Source of the DNA: Comamonas avium
Lineage (GTDB): Bacteria; Pseudomonadota; Gammaproteobacteria; Burkholderiales; Burkholderiaceae_C
Length of the DNA: 57,573 bases
Reading direction: 5' to 3'
NCBI RefSeq assembly: GCF_014836675.1
Contig: NZ_JACSQK010000007.1
Location: forward strand, 79,126 to 136,698
Within the stretch, counting starts at the first letter, position 1, and each line of letters starts with the position of its first letter. Positions 46,447 through 54,797 of this stretch are shown in pieces. The position numbers and the translations under genes are program-made. Under the pieces are notes generated by a model, which did not search any database, had not been told where the DNA came from, and saw nothing but the letters and a program-made list of their open reading frames with translations.

Positions 46447-46523
46447 CCGTTTTGCACACACCGGTCCACAACAAGACTCCAGCCACAGGCCAAGGAGCAG
46501 ACCGGAGCATGGGAGAGACAAGC

Positions 46524-47585
46524 ATGACTGCATCCAATCCACGCTGGCAACAGCGCCCTGAAGGCTCCACCTGGGGAGACTTTGGCGAGAACGACCAGCT
46601 GGGGCGCCTGAACCTGCTCACCCCTGAAAAGGTGCGTCAGGGTGTGGCACAGGTGCATGAAGGCCTGCGCTTTTCCCTGAGCCTGCCGCTGGACTATCCG
46701 GGTGGCAGTGCGCTCAACCCCAACCGCAAGCCCCCGGTGCTGCGCCCCCTGCAGCGCAAAGGGCTGGTCAATTTCAACTGCCTGCTTCAGACCCTGGAGC
46801 CCGGACGCACCGATGTGCTGTCAGATGACATGGCGATTTTGTCGCTGCAGTACTCCACGCAATGGGATGGTCTGGCCCACGTTGGCGCCCTGTTTGACGC
46901 CAATGGCGATGGCCTGCCCGAAGCGCTGTACTACAACGGCTTTGCAGCAGGCATCGACATCGTTGGCCCGGCTGACATCAAGGGCACCGGCATTCCCGAG
47001 CGTCTGGATGACTCGGCCAGCACCAGCTGCGCCAAGGCACTGGGTATTGAAGGCATGGCACGCAACGGCGTGCAAGGGCGCGGCGTGATGCTGGACTTGC
47101 GTGCCCACTTCGGCGATGCCCGCACGCTGATCGGCTACGACGAGCTGCAGCGCGTGATCGACACCGACCGCGTTGAGATTGAAGCGGGCGACATTCTGTG
47201 CCTGCATACCGGCTTCGCCCAGCGCGTGCTGGAGATGCACAAGCAGCCTGACCCCGAAGTACTGAACAACAGCTGTGCCGTTCTGGATGGCCGTGACGAC
47301 AGGCTGCTGCAGTGGATCACCGACAGCCAGATTGCCGCCATTGCCGCCGACAACTATGCCGTGGAGGCACACCCGGCAAAACCTGGCGCGGCGTGCTGCG
47401 CTGCCCTGCCTTTGCATGAGCACTGCCTGTTCAAGCTGGGCGTACATCTGGGCGAGCTGTGGCACCTGACGCCGCTGGCGCAATGGCTGCGCGAGCACCA
47501 CCGCCATCACTTCTTGCTGACGGCTCCTCCGCTGCACCTGCCCGGCGCGGTGGCCTCACCGGTCACGCCCATCGCCACCGTCTAG
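46524..47585 (+). CDS. cyclase-family metal-dependent hydrolase
   Basis: The protein has 353 residues. The kynurenine formamidase-like (cyclase, PF04199-type) pattern is seen in LQYSTQWDGLAHVGALFD, where the usual HxGTHxD metal site is HVGALFD. GRGVMLDLRAHFG, DILCLHTGF, IAADNYAVEAHP and LPLHEHCLFKLGVHLGELWHL follow. The family hydrolyses amides or lactones. In this cluster a lactone or ring-cleavage product is a fair guess, not shown. The start is 46524 (GGGAGA upstream) or 46509. Confidence 0.85.
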   Translation: MTASNPRWQQRPEGSTWGDFGENDQLGRLNLLTPEKVRQGVAQVHEGLRFSLSLPLDYPGGSALNPNRKPPVLRPLQRKGLVNFNCLLQTLEPGRTDVLSDDMAILSLQYSTQWDGLAHVGALFDANGDGLPEALYYNGFAAGIDIVGPADIKGTGIPERLDDSASTSCAKALGIEGMARNGVQGRGVMLDLRAHFGDARTLIGYDELQRVIDTDRVEIEAGDILCLHTGFAQRVLEMHKQPDPEVLNNSCAVLDGRDDRLLQWITDSQIAAIAADNYAVEAHPAKPGAACCAALPLHEHCLFKLGVHLGELWHLTPLAQWLREHHRHHFLLTAPPLHLPGAVASPVTPIATV

Positions 47586-47626
47586 TCCGCCCGCTGCTGC
47601 CCACTGCCCCTACTGCTGACACCACC

Positions 47627-47923
47627 ATGCCCTACATCATCGAAACCTTTGACAAGCCCGAGCACCAGGCGGTGCGTCAGGCCCATCGCCCCGCGCATCT
47701 GGACTTTTTGACTGCCCACCAGCACCTGCTGCTGGCCTGCGGCGCCAAGCTCGATGACGACGGCAAGGACCTCGGTGGCGGCCTGTACGTGGTCGATCTC
47801 GACACCCGGCAAGCCGCGCAGGAATTTATCGAAGCCGACCCTTTCTTTCAGGCGGGGCTGTTTGCCAACGTCTCCATCACCCGCTGGCGCAAGGCCTATC
47901 TGGCCGGCAAATGCTGCCTCTGA
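47627..47923 (+). CDS. YciI-like ferredoxin-fold protein
   Basis: The protein has 98 residues. The dimeric alpha/beta-barrel pattern is MPYIIETFDKPEHQAVRQAHRPAHLDFLTAH with the conserved His, and QEFIEADPFFQAGLFANVSITRWRKA with the conserved Asp. The fold is related to muconolactone isomerase, and a role on a lactone or dienelactone intermediate is possible but unproven. It begins 41 bases after the cyclase gene. Confidence 0.85.
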   Translation: MPYIIETFDKPEHQAVRQAHRPAHLDFLTAHQHLLLACGAKLDDDGKDLGGGLYVVDLDTRQAAQEFIEADPFFQAGLFANVSITRWRKAYLAGKCCL

Positions 47924-47943
47924 ACTCCTCACAAGACCCCACC

Positions 47944-48684
47944 ATGACTTCTTCTACGCACACACCTGCCGTCTCTCGCCCCCGGGTTCTGATCACCGGT
48001 GGTGGCGCCGGCATCGGTGCCGCTGCTGCCCAGCGCTGCCGCGACGATGGCTATGAGCCCATCATCATCGACCGCGTGGTCGAGCACATTCCCGGCGCCA
48101 TTCAGGCCGACCTGAGCGACATACAAGATACCGCCCGCGCGCTGAACGAAGCTTTGCGTGGTGGCCCCATCACGCGCCTGATCAACAACGTTGGCGTGGT
48201 CGTGCCCAACGACGCGGCATCGCAAACGCTGGCCGAGTTCGACTTGGCCATGTCCCTGAACCTGCGCTGCGCCCTGCAATGCATGCAGGCGCTGCTGCCC
48301 GGCATGCAGGCTGCAGGCTTTGGACGCATCGTGAACATGTCCTCGCGCGCCGCGCTGGGCAAAGACCTGCGTACTGCCTATGCCGCCAGCAAGGCGGGGC
48401 TGATCGGCATGACCCGCGTGTGGGCGCTGGAGCTGGGCCAATACGGCATTACGGCCAATGCCATTGGCCCGGGCCCCATCCGCACCGCCTTGTTCGACAA
48501 GGCCAACCCGCCTGATGCACCGCGCACGCAAAAAATCATTCAGTCGGTGCCCGTCAAGCGCGTGGGCACTCCCGAAGACGTGGCCCATACCGTGTCTTAC
48601 ATGCTGGACGAGCGCAGCGGTTTCGTCACCGGTCAGGTGCTGTACGTCTGCGGTGGCATGACCGTGGGTGTCGCCAGCGTCTAA
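47944..48684 (+). CDS. short-chain dehydrogenase/reductase
   Basis: This 246-residue classical SDR has the cofactor motif TGGGAGIG (about 18-25) and LINNVG. The active site is S133/S134 with Y146-x-x-x-K150. The C-terminal end YMLDERSGFVTGQVLYVCGGMTVGVASV is standard. The acidic residue after the second strand (IIIDR) suggests NAD rather than NADP. The substrate is unknown. It begins 20 bases after the YciI-like gene. Confidence 0.92.
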   Translation: MTSSTHTPAVSRPRVLITGGGAGIGAAAAQRCRDDGYEPIIIDRVVEHIPGAIQADLSDIQDTARALNEALRGGPITRLINNVGVVVPNDAASQTLAEFDLAMSLNLRCALQCMQALLPGMQAAGFGRIVNMSSRAALGKDLRTAYAASKAGLIGMTRVWALELGQYGITANAIGPGPIRTALFDKANPPDAPRTQKIIQSVPVKRVGTPEDVAHTVSYMLDERSGFVTGQVLYVCGGMTVGVASV

Positions 48685-48771
48685 GTTTTCTCACCGTTAT
48701 CGCAGGCCCGCCTGATATGGGCCTGCGCTAGCACTCTCTGACAAACATCTCACACAACAAGGCCCAACGCC

Positions 48772-50112
48772 ATGTCAAAAATCACCGCGTTCTTCACGGA
48801 GCTGATGCGCAAGTATCTGCCCGACCCGTTCGTCTTCGCGATCATGCTCACCCTGCTGACCATGGTGCTGGCCTTTGCCGTGGAAAGCCGCCCCGTGAAT
48901 CTGGTGGTGCAGGACTGGGGCAAGGGTTTTTGGAGCTTGCTGGGCTTTACCACCCAGATGGCTGTCATCTTGGTGATGGGCTATGTGCTGGCTGCAGCAC
49001 CTATCGTCAATCGCTTCATGGACAAGATTGCCAGCCATGTGCACACGCCACGCCAGGCCATCATCGTGGCCACCATCGTGGGCTGCGTGGGCAGCTACCT
49101 GAACTGGGGCTTTGGCCTGGTCATTGGCGGCATCATGGCGCGCAAGCTGGCGCTCAAAGTCAAGGGCGTGCACTACCCGCTGATCATTGCCTCGGCCTAC
49201 ACCGGCTTCACGATGTACAGCCTGGGTTTTTCCGCCACCATTCCGGTGCTGATCTCCACCAAAGGCCATTCCTTTGAAGGCACCATGGGGCTGATTCCCC
49301 TGACAGAAACCATCTTCTCGCTGCCCATCTTGCTGACCAGCCTGGCCGTGTTGATTGCTCTGCCTTTGCTCAATGCAGCCATGCACCCCAAGCAAGGTGA
49401 AAAAGTGGTGGAACTGGACCCCGTCACCGCCGCACAAGACAGCAAGCCTGCCGCTGGAGCCGGCGATCTGCTGGGTGATGAAAAAACCCTGGCCTCGCGC
49501 CTGAACAACAGCCGCGCGCTCAGCCTGCTGATTGGCCTGTGCGGCATGGGCTACGTGGGCCTGCACTTTTACAACGGCGGCAACCTTGATCTGAACATGA
49601 TCAACTTCTTCATCCTGTTCCTGGGTGTGCTGCTGCTCAAGACCCCCATGCAGTACGTGGAAAAAGTCAACGAAGGCGTCAGAACCATCGGCGGCATCAT
49701 CCTGCAGTTCCCGTTTTATGCCGGCATCATGGCCATCATGCATGGCTCGGGTCTGGTGGAATCGATTGCCCACGTCTTCGTCAGCATCTCCAGCGCAGAC
49801 ACCCTGCCGCTGTGGGGCCTGATCAGCTCTTTCGTCATCAACTTCTTTGCCCCTTCGGGTGGCGGCCACTGGGTGCTGCAAGGCCCCTTCATGATCGATG
49901 CGGCAACCACACTGGGCGCATCGCAGGCACAGACCGCCATGTCCGTCATGCTGGGCAACGGCTGGAACGATCTGGTGCAGCCCTTCTGGATCTTGCCCGC
50001 TCTGGCGCTGTCCAAGCTCAAGCTCAAAGACATCATGGGCTACACCGTGGTCTCCATGATGCTGGTGGGCGCCATTTATGCGGCCACCATGATCATCTGG
50101 CCGCACCTGTAA
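48772..50112 (+). CDS. AtoE-like short-chain fatty acid transporter
   Basis: The protein has 446 residues and about 10-12 hydrophobic helices. The AtoE family pattern is MSKITAFFTELMRKYLPDPFVFAIMLTLLTMVLAF, WGFGLVIGGIMARKLA and FINFFAPSGGGHWVLQGPFMIDAA-type (VINFFAPSGGGHWVLQGP). AtoE proteins import short-chain fatty acids. Here uptake of an aromatic-derived carboxylate or oxoacid is suggested only by context. Confidence 0.92.
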   Translation: MSKITAFFTELMRKYLPDPFVFAIMLTLLTMVLAFAVESRPVNLVVQDWGKGFWSLLGFTTQMAVILVMGYVLAAAPIVNRFMDKIASHVHTPRQAIIVATIVGCVGSYLNWGFGLVIGGIMARKLALKVKGVHYPLIIASAYTGFTMYSLGFSATIPVLISTKGHSFEGTMGLIPLTETIFSLPILLTSLAVLIALPLLNAAMHPKQGEKVVELDPVTAAQDSKPAAGAGDLLGDEKTLASRLNNSRALSLLIGLCGMGYVGLHFYNGGNLDLNMINFFILFLGVLLLKTPMQYVEKVNEGVRTIGGIILQFPFYAGIMAIMHGSGLVESIAHVFVSISSADTLPLWGLISSFVINFFAPSGGGHWVLQGPFMIDAATTLGASQAQTAMSVMLGNGWNDLVQPFWILPALALSKLKLKDIMGYTVVSMMLVGAIYAATMIIWPHL

Positions 50113-50161
50113 AGCCCGGCCTGACCTCACACCCTATCTTTCTCACGCAGGAGTAATACAC

Positions 50162-50446
50162 ATGTTGTTCATGGTTGAAATGATCGTTCAGATTCCCCAG
50201 TCGCTGGACGCCGATCTGGTTGCCAAAATCAAGCTGGAAGAAAAAGAATATTCACAAAAGCTGCAGCGCGAAGGCAAGTGGCGCCACCTGTGGCGTGTGG
50301 TGGGCGAATACGCCAACGTCAGCATTTTTGACGCCGCCAGCAACGATGAGCTGCACACCATGCTCAGCAGCCTGCCCCTGTTCCCGTACATGCAGATCAA
50401 GGTCACGCCGCTGGCCAACCACCCTTCCTCCATCGTGCAGGAATAA
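50162..50446 (+). CDS. catC: muconolactone delta-isomerase
   Basis: The protein has 94 residues and matches CatC over its whole length (MLFMVEMIVQIPQSLDADLV, KLQREGKWRHLWRVVGEYANVSIFDAASNDELHTMLSSLPLFPYM, HPSSI). It converts muconolactone to 3-oxoadipate enol-lactone, the substrate of PcaD in the same cluster. catA and catB are not in the window. AGGAG lies 9 bases upstream. A specialised methyl-muconolactone isomerase is a possible alternative. Confidence 0.93.
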   Translation: MLFMVEMIVQIPQSLDADLVAKIKLEEKEYSQKLQREGKWRHLWRVVGEYANVSIFDAASNDELHTMLSSLPLFPYMQIKVTPLANHPSSIVQE

Positions 50447-50613
50447 CAGCACACGCTCACAGGCTGGGTGCTTGCGCCCAGACCTTTTTCTCTCAGGATG
50501 ACCGGGCCACGCATGCCCGCTCACCACACCTGCCCGGACTATCAAGCGCACACGCACTGCCGTGTGCACGGCAGGTGCTTTCGCTTAATGGCATCTGTTT
50601 TTAGGAGACTCTG

Positions 50614-51609
50614 ATGTTGGATTTCACCCGCAATTTTTCACGCCGCAATGGTTTGAAGGCGCTGGCCGCCGCTGCCTTGGCCGTCACAGGCATTGCCCCT
50701 GCCGCTGCCCAGACTTTCCCCAACAAACCCATCAACATCATTGTTCCCTTCTCGGCAGGTGGCACTACAGACATTCTGGCCCGCATCGTCGGGCAGGCGC
50801 TGGGTACCGAACTGGGCCAAAGCGTCATCATTGACAACCGCCCTGGTGCGGGTGGCAACATCGGCGGCCAGGCCGCAGCGCGCGCGCCCGCGGATGGCTA
50901 CACCTTGTTCATGGGCACCGTTGGCACACACGCCATCAACGCGGCCCTGTACAAGAAAATGCCCTTTGACCCGATCAAGGACTTCGCGCCTCTGAGCCGC
51001 GTGGCCAACGTGCCCAACTTGCTGGTTGCACACCCCAGCCAGCCGTACAAAACCGTACAAGAGCTGATCACTTACGCCAAAGCCAACCCTGGCATGGTCA
51101 ACTTTGGCTCCTCGGGCAGCGGCAGCTCCATCCACCTGTCTGGCGAGCTGTTCAAGTCCATGGCCAAGGTGGACATGGTGCACGTTCCCTACAAGGGCAG
51201 CGCACCCGCTGTGACCGATTTGCTGGGCAACCAGATTGGCATCATGTTTGACAACATGCCTTCGGCCATTCAGCACGTGCGCTCTGGCAAGCTGCGCCCT
51301 ATTGCAGTGACCACCGCCAAGCGCTCGCCCGAGCTGCCTAACGTGCCCACTATTGCAGAAGCGGGCGTGCCCGGTTACGAAGCCACCTCATGGTTTGGCC
51401 TGTGGGCTCCGGCTGGCACCCCAGCCCCCGTGCTGAGCAAGCTGCATGCCTCGCTGGCCAAGGTGCTCAAGGACCCCGCCGTGATCAAGAAGATTGGCGA
51501 CCAGGGTGGCGAAGTGGTGATCGACACCCCTGCCGAATTCGATGCCTTCATCAAGGCTGAAGCCGTCAAGTGGGGCAAGGTTGTCAAAGAGTCTGGCGCA
51601 GAGATCTAA
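50614..51609 (+). CDS. Bug family (TctC-like) solute receptor
   Basis: The protein has 331 residues. A Tat-like signal (SRRNGLKALAAAALAVTGIAPAAAQ) is followed by the Bug core (YPNKPI-type start FPNKPINIIVPFSAGGTTDILARIVGQAL, DNRPGAGGNIGGQAAARAPADGYTL, VHVPYKGSAPAVTDLLGNQIGIMFDNMPS). Bug proteins bind small carboxylates for tripartite tricarboxylate transporters or for signalling. No TctA or TctB gene is nearby. AGGAGA precedes the ATG. Confidence 0.94.
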   Translation: MLDFTRNFSRRNGLKALAAAALAVTGIAPAAAQTFPNKPINIIVPFSAGGTTDILARIVGQALGTELGQSVIIDNRPGAGGNIGGQAAARAPADGYTLFMGTVGTHAINAALYKKMPFDPIKDFAPLSRVANVPNLLVAHPSQPYKTVQELITYAKANPGMVNFGSSGSGSSIHLSGELFKSMAKVDMVHVPYKGSAPAVTDLLGNQIGIMFDNMPSAIQHVRSGKLRPIAVTTAKRSPELPNVPTIAEAGVPGYEATSWFGLWAPAGTPAPVLSKLHASLAKVLKDPAVIKKIGDQGGEVVIDTPAEFDAFIKAEAVKWGKVVKESGAEI

Positions 51610-51657
51610 GCGCCCGTCCAGCAGTTAACGCTGCTGTCGTTATCTCTCCTGTTTAAT

Positions 51658-51691
51658 ACGCCGATGCGCTGAATGCGGTCGGCGTTTTTTT
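51658..51691 (+). terminator. terminator of the pca/cat cluster
   Basis: Arms ACGCCGA and TCGGCGT are followed by TTTTTTT on the plus strand, 49 bases after the Bug gene. Confidence 0.8.
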
Positions 51692-51710
51692 ATGAACATA
51701 CCCATAATTT

Positions 51711-51790
51711 ATAGCTATCAGCGCTTACCCATACTTGTTTTTAGATATAAAAGTATCTAAAAACAAGCATACACAAGCGTTGACAGCTAT
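51711..51790. repeat. two-armed palindromic repeat, copy E
   Basis: This is the best-preserved copy. The outer arms are ATAGCTATCAGCGCTTA (51711-51727) and, reversed, ATAGCTGTCAACGCTT (51775-51790). The inner hairpin has perfect 14-base arms, CTTGTTTTTAGATA and TATCTAAAAACAAG, with loop TAAAAG (51734-51767). It lies between the convergent Bug and lapD genes. Confidence 0.8.
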
Positions 51791-51826
51791 ATTTTTCACT
51801 TCTGTCACTGCCCGTCAGGGATTCAC

Positions 51827-53788
51827 TCAAAAGGCTGGCGGTGCTGGCAAGCTCGCGCCCTTGATGCGCAGCCACGATGCCGCCTCGGGGGCCACGGCAT
51901 CGGTGATGTACACCTGCGCAGCTTGCGCCTGGGCTGTGCTGATCATGGCCTCCATCAAATGGCGCACGCCCGTGTTGTGCAAAGACTGCTCGGCAAAAAA
52001 GCCACCCAGCTTCACATAGCGCAAAGGCAAGCTGGGCAATTGCAGCAAAGCCTTGGGGGCCTGATCCAGCCTGCGCAGCCCCACCCCGACATGCACCTGC
52101 GCAGTGGCCGCGCAAAACTCGGCAACGCGCGCGGGCATGACCTCCAGCGCATGGGCATCCAGCTCCAGCACCAGTTGTTCCACTGCCGTACCCAGCATCT
52201 GGATCTGCGGCGAGTGCAGCAAAGCTTGCATGCGCGGCACAAAATCGTCCTGCTCCAAAGAAGGCACTGACACCCGCACAATCAGCACCTGCCCAGCATG
52301 CTGGGCCAGCCACTGCAAGCCCAGCGAGACGGCCTGCAAATCGTAATCGCCCGACATTCCCAGACGCACGACCGCTGGCAAAAACAGCGGCCCGCCCAGC
52401 ACACGGCCATCGTCCTCATGCAGCTCCAGCGAGGCTTCGTGTCGTACATCAGTGCCTATCAGCGAGGCACTGGTAAAGGCTTGCACTGCAATCTGCAACT
52501 GCCTTGGGGCCTGCAAGGCCTTGCCCAGCAGTTGCTGCCAGCGGCCCTCGCCTGCAATCACCGCGCCAGGGTAGGGTGCCTGCTCGGCATATTCCACATC
52601 GCCATGGCCTGCACTTTCAGCCTGCATCACGCCCTGATCCAGACGCGAGAGCACATCGGTCACGCTGTCTGCGGCGGTGTAGGCCGTCAGCGCAAACGCG
52701 CCGCGCGACCATTGGGTATCGTTCAAAGCCATGCTTTGCGACTGCAGCAAATGGCGCAGCTTTTGCACCATGTGCATGCCTTCAGGCCCCAGATTTCCAG
52801 GCAGCAGCACCGCAAAATCACTGCCATTCAGGCGTGCCAGCTGCGCAGGCACTTGTGCGTTGTCAGCCAGTAATTTCCGCACCTGCTGCCACACGCTGCT
52901 CAGCCAGGCATCCACCTGCTCGCGAGAATGGCTGCTGTTCATTGCCTGCAGGTCGCGCTGGCGCATGATCAGCACGTGCCCTTGTGCATCCACACTGGTC
53001 TGCAGCGCTTTTTGCAGCTCGTTGACGAAGTATTTACGGTTGGGCAACTGCGTGACGGGGTCACTGTTGGTCTCCAGCTCCAGACTTTCAATGCGCTGTG
53101 TCTGCGCATTGGAAGCCTGGGTGACACGCACGCGTGCATCTTCAATGGCGTGAGACACTGAGGCCAGCTCGGCCACCCGCGAAGCACCTACCTTTGCATC
53201 CTGGGACTGGCTGGTGCCAATGCTCTGCACCTGCGCCTCCACTTCGTCATGCAATACGCGCCGGAACCAGCGCAGCAACATGCCCACAAAGCACGCCCAC
53301 ACCGCGCCAGCCACCACAATCAGGGCTGTCATCTTGCTGCTGCTTGACCACAAATCGTCCATCGCAAAACGGTTGTCTACCGCCACACTCAGCGTGCCCA
53401 CTTGCCGCCAGCCATCACTGATGGAACGCTCAGCCACAGGCTTGGGCAAAGGCAGCAAACGCGCAAACCACTCTGGTGCGCGGCCTGCTACATCCAGTGT
53501 TTTTTTCTCACGCTCAAACAGTGTTTTTTCATCAGGCCCTAGCAACCGAATGGCGGAAAACTGTCCCGTATCAAACAAGGCAGCCATCAGCAACTCCCGC
53601 GTGACCGGGTCTTGGGCCGCAGGCTGAGACAGCGACAAAGCCAGCGAAGAGGCAGCGTTCTCGCTCTGATTTTGCAATTGCTCCGACAGGTAGCTGCGCG
53701 CGCCACCAATGCTGAAAGCCAGTGTGCCCAGCAAAATACCGACCACCGCCACTGACACACTCAGTAAAAGCTGTTTGAGTAACGACAT
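51827..53788 (-). CDS. lapD: LapD-type c-di-GMP receptor (degenerate GGDEF/EAL)
   Basis: The protein has 653 residues. TM1 (about 6-28) and TM2 (153-171) flank a periplasmic LapD/MoxY-type domain. HAMP and coiled-coil follow (about 172-238), then a GGDEF-like domain with NGSDF at 321-325 in place of GGDEF, and an EAL-like domain lacking the EAL triplet. Both look inactive, which fits a receptor. In the known system c-di-GMP-bound LapD holds LapG so the adhesin stays on the surface. It follows lapG. Confidence 0.9.
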   Translation of the reverse strand: MSLLKQLLLSVSVAVVGILLGTLAFSIGGARSYLSEQLQNQSENAASSLALSLSQPAAQDPVTRELLMAALFDTGQFSAIRLLGPDEKTLFEREKKTLDVAGRAPEWFARLLPLPKPVAERSISDGWRQVGTLSVAVDNRFAMDDLWSSSSKMTALIVVAGAVWACFVGMLLRWFRRVLHDEVEAQVQSIGTSQSQDAKVGASRVAELASVSHAIEDARVRVTQASNAQTQRIESLELETNSDPVTQLPNRKYFVNELQKALQTSVDAQGHVLIMRQRDLQAMNSSHSREQVDAWLSSVWQQVRKLLADNAQVPAQLARLNGSDFAVLLPGNLGPEGMHMVQKLRHLLQSQSMALNDTQWSRGAFALTAYTAADSVTDVLSRLDQGVMQAESAGHGDVEYAEQAPYPGAVIAGEGRWQQLLGKALQAPRQLQIAVQAFTSASLIGTDVRHEASLELHEDDGRVLGGPLFLPAVVRLGMSGDYDLQAVSLGLQWLAQHAGQVLIVRVSVPSLEQDDFVPRMQALLHSPQIQMLGTAVEQLVLELDAHALEVMPARVAEFCAATAQVHVGVGLRRLDQAPKALLQLPSLPLRYVKLGGFFAEQSLHNTGVRHLMEAMISTAQAQAAQVYITDAVAPEAASWLRIKGASLPAPPAF

Positions 53789-53883
53789 GGCTTAGTGCCT
53801 TTCAGAAAATACGCCGGCACCGTACATCGTGCATGAACATGCAGCTCGATTGCACGGCCACTTTGGAGTTGTGGATTGCTTTT

Positions 53884-54582
53884 TCATAATGCATCCGACC
53901 CTTCTTTTCGCATTTTTTGCAGCAAATCTTGCCAGCGATTGATACGGTCTGAGGGGGCAGAACGCTCCCCCCGAACATAGATACCCTGCGTATTGAAGCT
54001 GAACACAGGGCTTAAATCTGTGCGCTGGCTGGCCAGCTGAATGCTGCTGACCAGGTTGTCCAGCACCTGCGGATCAGCCTGCGGGGTTGCATAAAAGCCC
54101 AGAACCATGTGCGCAATGCTTTGCGTGCTGCCCATCCCGCCGATACGTGCACGCACATAAATCAGCCGCATCTGCTGAGGAGGTACACCCAGATGCGTCA
54201 GTGAAAAGAACTTGCCAATCACAAAGTCTTCACAGTCCCCGGCCCCCTTGCCAAGGCTCTCTAAAGGCGTGGCCCAGTAATCGGCCTCTTTCCAAATCAG
54301 CATGTCTTCGGATGCCATCAATTGCTGATTCCAGAAATCATTGACTGCCTGCACTTGCTGCGCAACAGAAAGCCCCGACTGTGCTTTAAGCATATCCAGC
54401 CACGCCTGCAGCCTGCGCAGCCCGGCCTCGCCATAGCGCGTGCGCATTTCACGGTGCATCAAAGACTCATCCCAGGCTCGCGCACCCCGCAATGACCAGC
54501 AGCCCGCCATCGCCGCTGCACATGCAAGCAGCGACCTGCGGCGCAGGCTATTGATATTGCTGGGAGAACACTCAGGCACCAT
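53884..54582 (-). CDS. lapG: LapG-type periplasmic cysteine protease
   Basis: The protein has 232 residues of the bacterial transglutaminase-like cysteine peptidase family. The triad is C117 (GAGDCEDF), H158 (IAHMVLGF) and D175 (VLDNLV). The N-terminus SLRRRSLLACAAAMAGCWSL is an export signal. LapG cuts the N-terminal retention region of LapA-type adhesins when c-di-GMP is low. The ATG at 54582 has GAGG about 4 bases upstream. Adhesin, protease and receptor are in order on the minus strand. Confidence 0.92.
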   Translation of the reverse strand: MVPECSPSNINSLRRRSLLACAAAMAGCWSLRGARAWDESLMHREMRTRYGEAGLRRLQAWLDMLKAQSGLSVAQQVQAVNDFWNQQLMASEDMLIWKEADYWATPLESLGKGAGDCEDFVIGKFFSLTHLGVPPQQMRLIYVRARIGGMGSTQSIAHMVLGFYATPQADPQVLDNLVSSIQLASQRTDLSPVFSFNTQGIYVRGERSAPSDRINRWQDLLQKMRKEGSDAL

Positions 54583-54632
54583 GGGACCTCTTATTTCACG
54601 TAGCCGCCATTGTGCATGGCCCGATTGCTCAT

Positions 54633-54694
54633 GAAAAAAGGGCGCCTGCCAAAGCATGCGCCCTGGATGGTCAGGAGCGCTCTGGCGCTCCTGA
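54633..54694 (-). terminator. double hairpin terminator between the adhesin gene and lapG
   Basis: The first hairpin has perfect 10-base arms TCAGGAGCGC and GCGCTCCTGA (54671-54694). The second has arms GGGCGC and GCGCCC (54640-54663) and is followed by TTTTTT on the minus strand. Together they separate the large adhesin transcript from lapG. Confidence 0.8.
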
Positions 54695-54708
54695 CGGTCT
54701 GCCTCACC

Positions 54709-54780
54709 TCATTGATGCACATCCAGCTGACCTTGGGCAATCAAGCGGTTGATGCTCTGGTCCATGGTGTCATTGGCTCC
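54709..54780 (-). pseudogene. relic second copy of an adhesin C-terminal tail
   Basis: Directly past the adhesin stop, the minus strand encodes GANDTMDQSINRLIAQGQ then LDVHQ and a stop. This resembles the adhesin end (LIDQGKLKLDHS), sharing the L-I-x-Q-G-x-L core. An in-frame TGA (54781-54783) closes it upstream, and LTG just before that matches the LTG of the adhesin tail. It looks like the tail left from a second or older adhesin end after recombination or duplication. Confidence 0.55.
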
Positions 54781-54797
54781 TCAAATCAGCGGTCCGG

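Noticed and set aside
44383..46542. Long open frame (719 codons) on the minus strand opposite pcaF and pcaD
   Set aside because: It is antisense to two clear catabolic genes, is rich in Gly/His/Ala/Gln as expected from the reverse of GC-rich codons, and shows no domain.
53884..54657. Longer LapG start at 54657
   Set aside because: It would run through the double hairpin terminator and lacks a ribosome binding site. The ATG at 54582 has one and gives a normal export signal.
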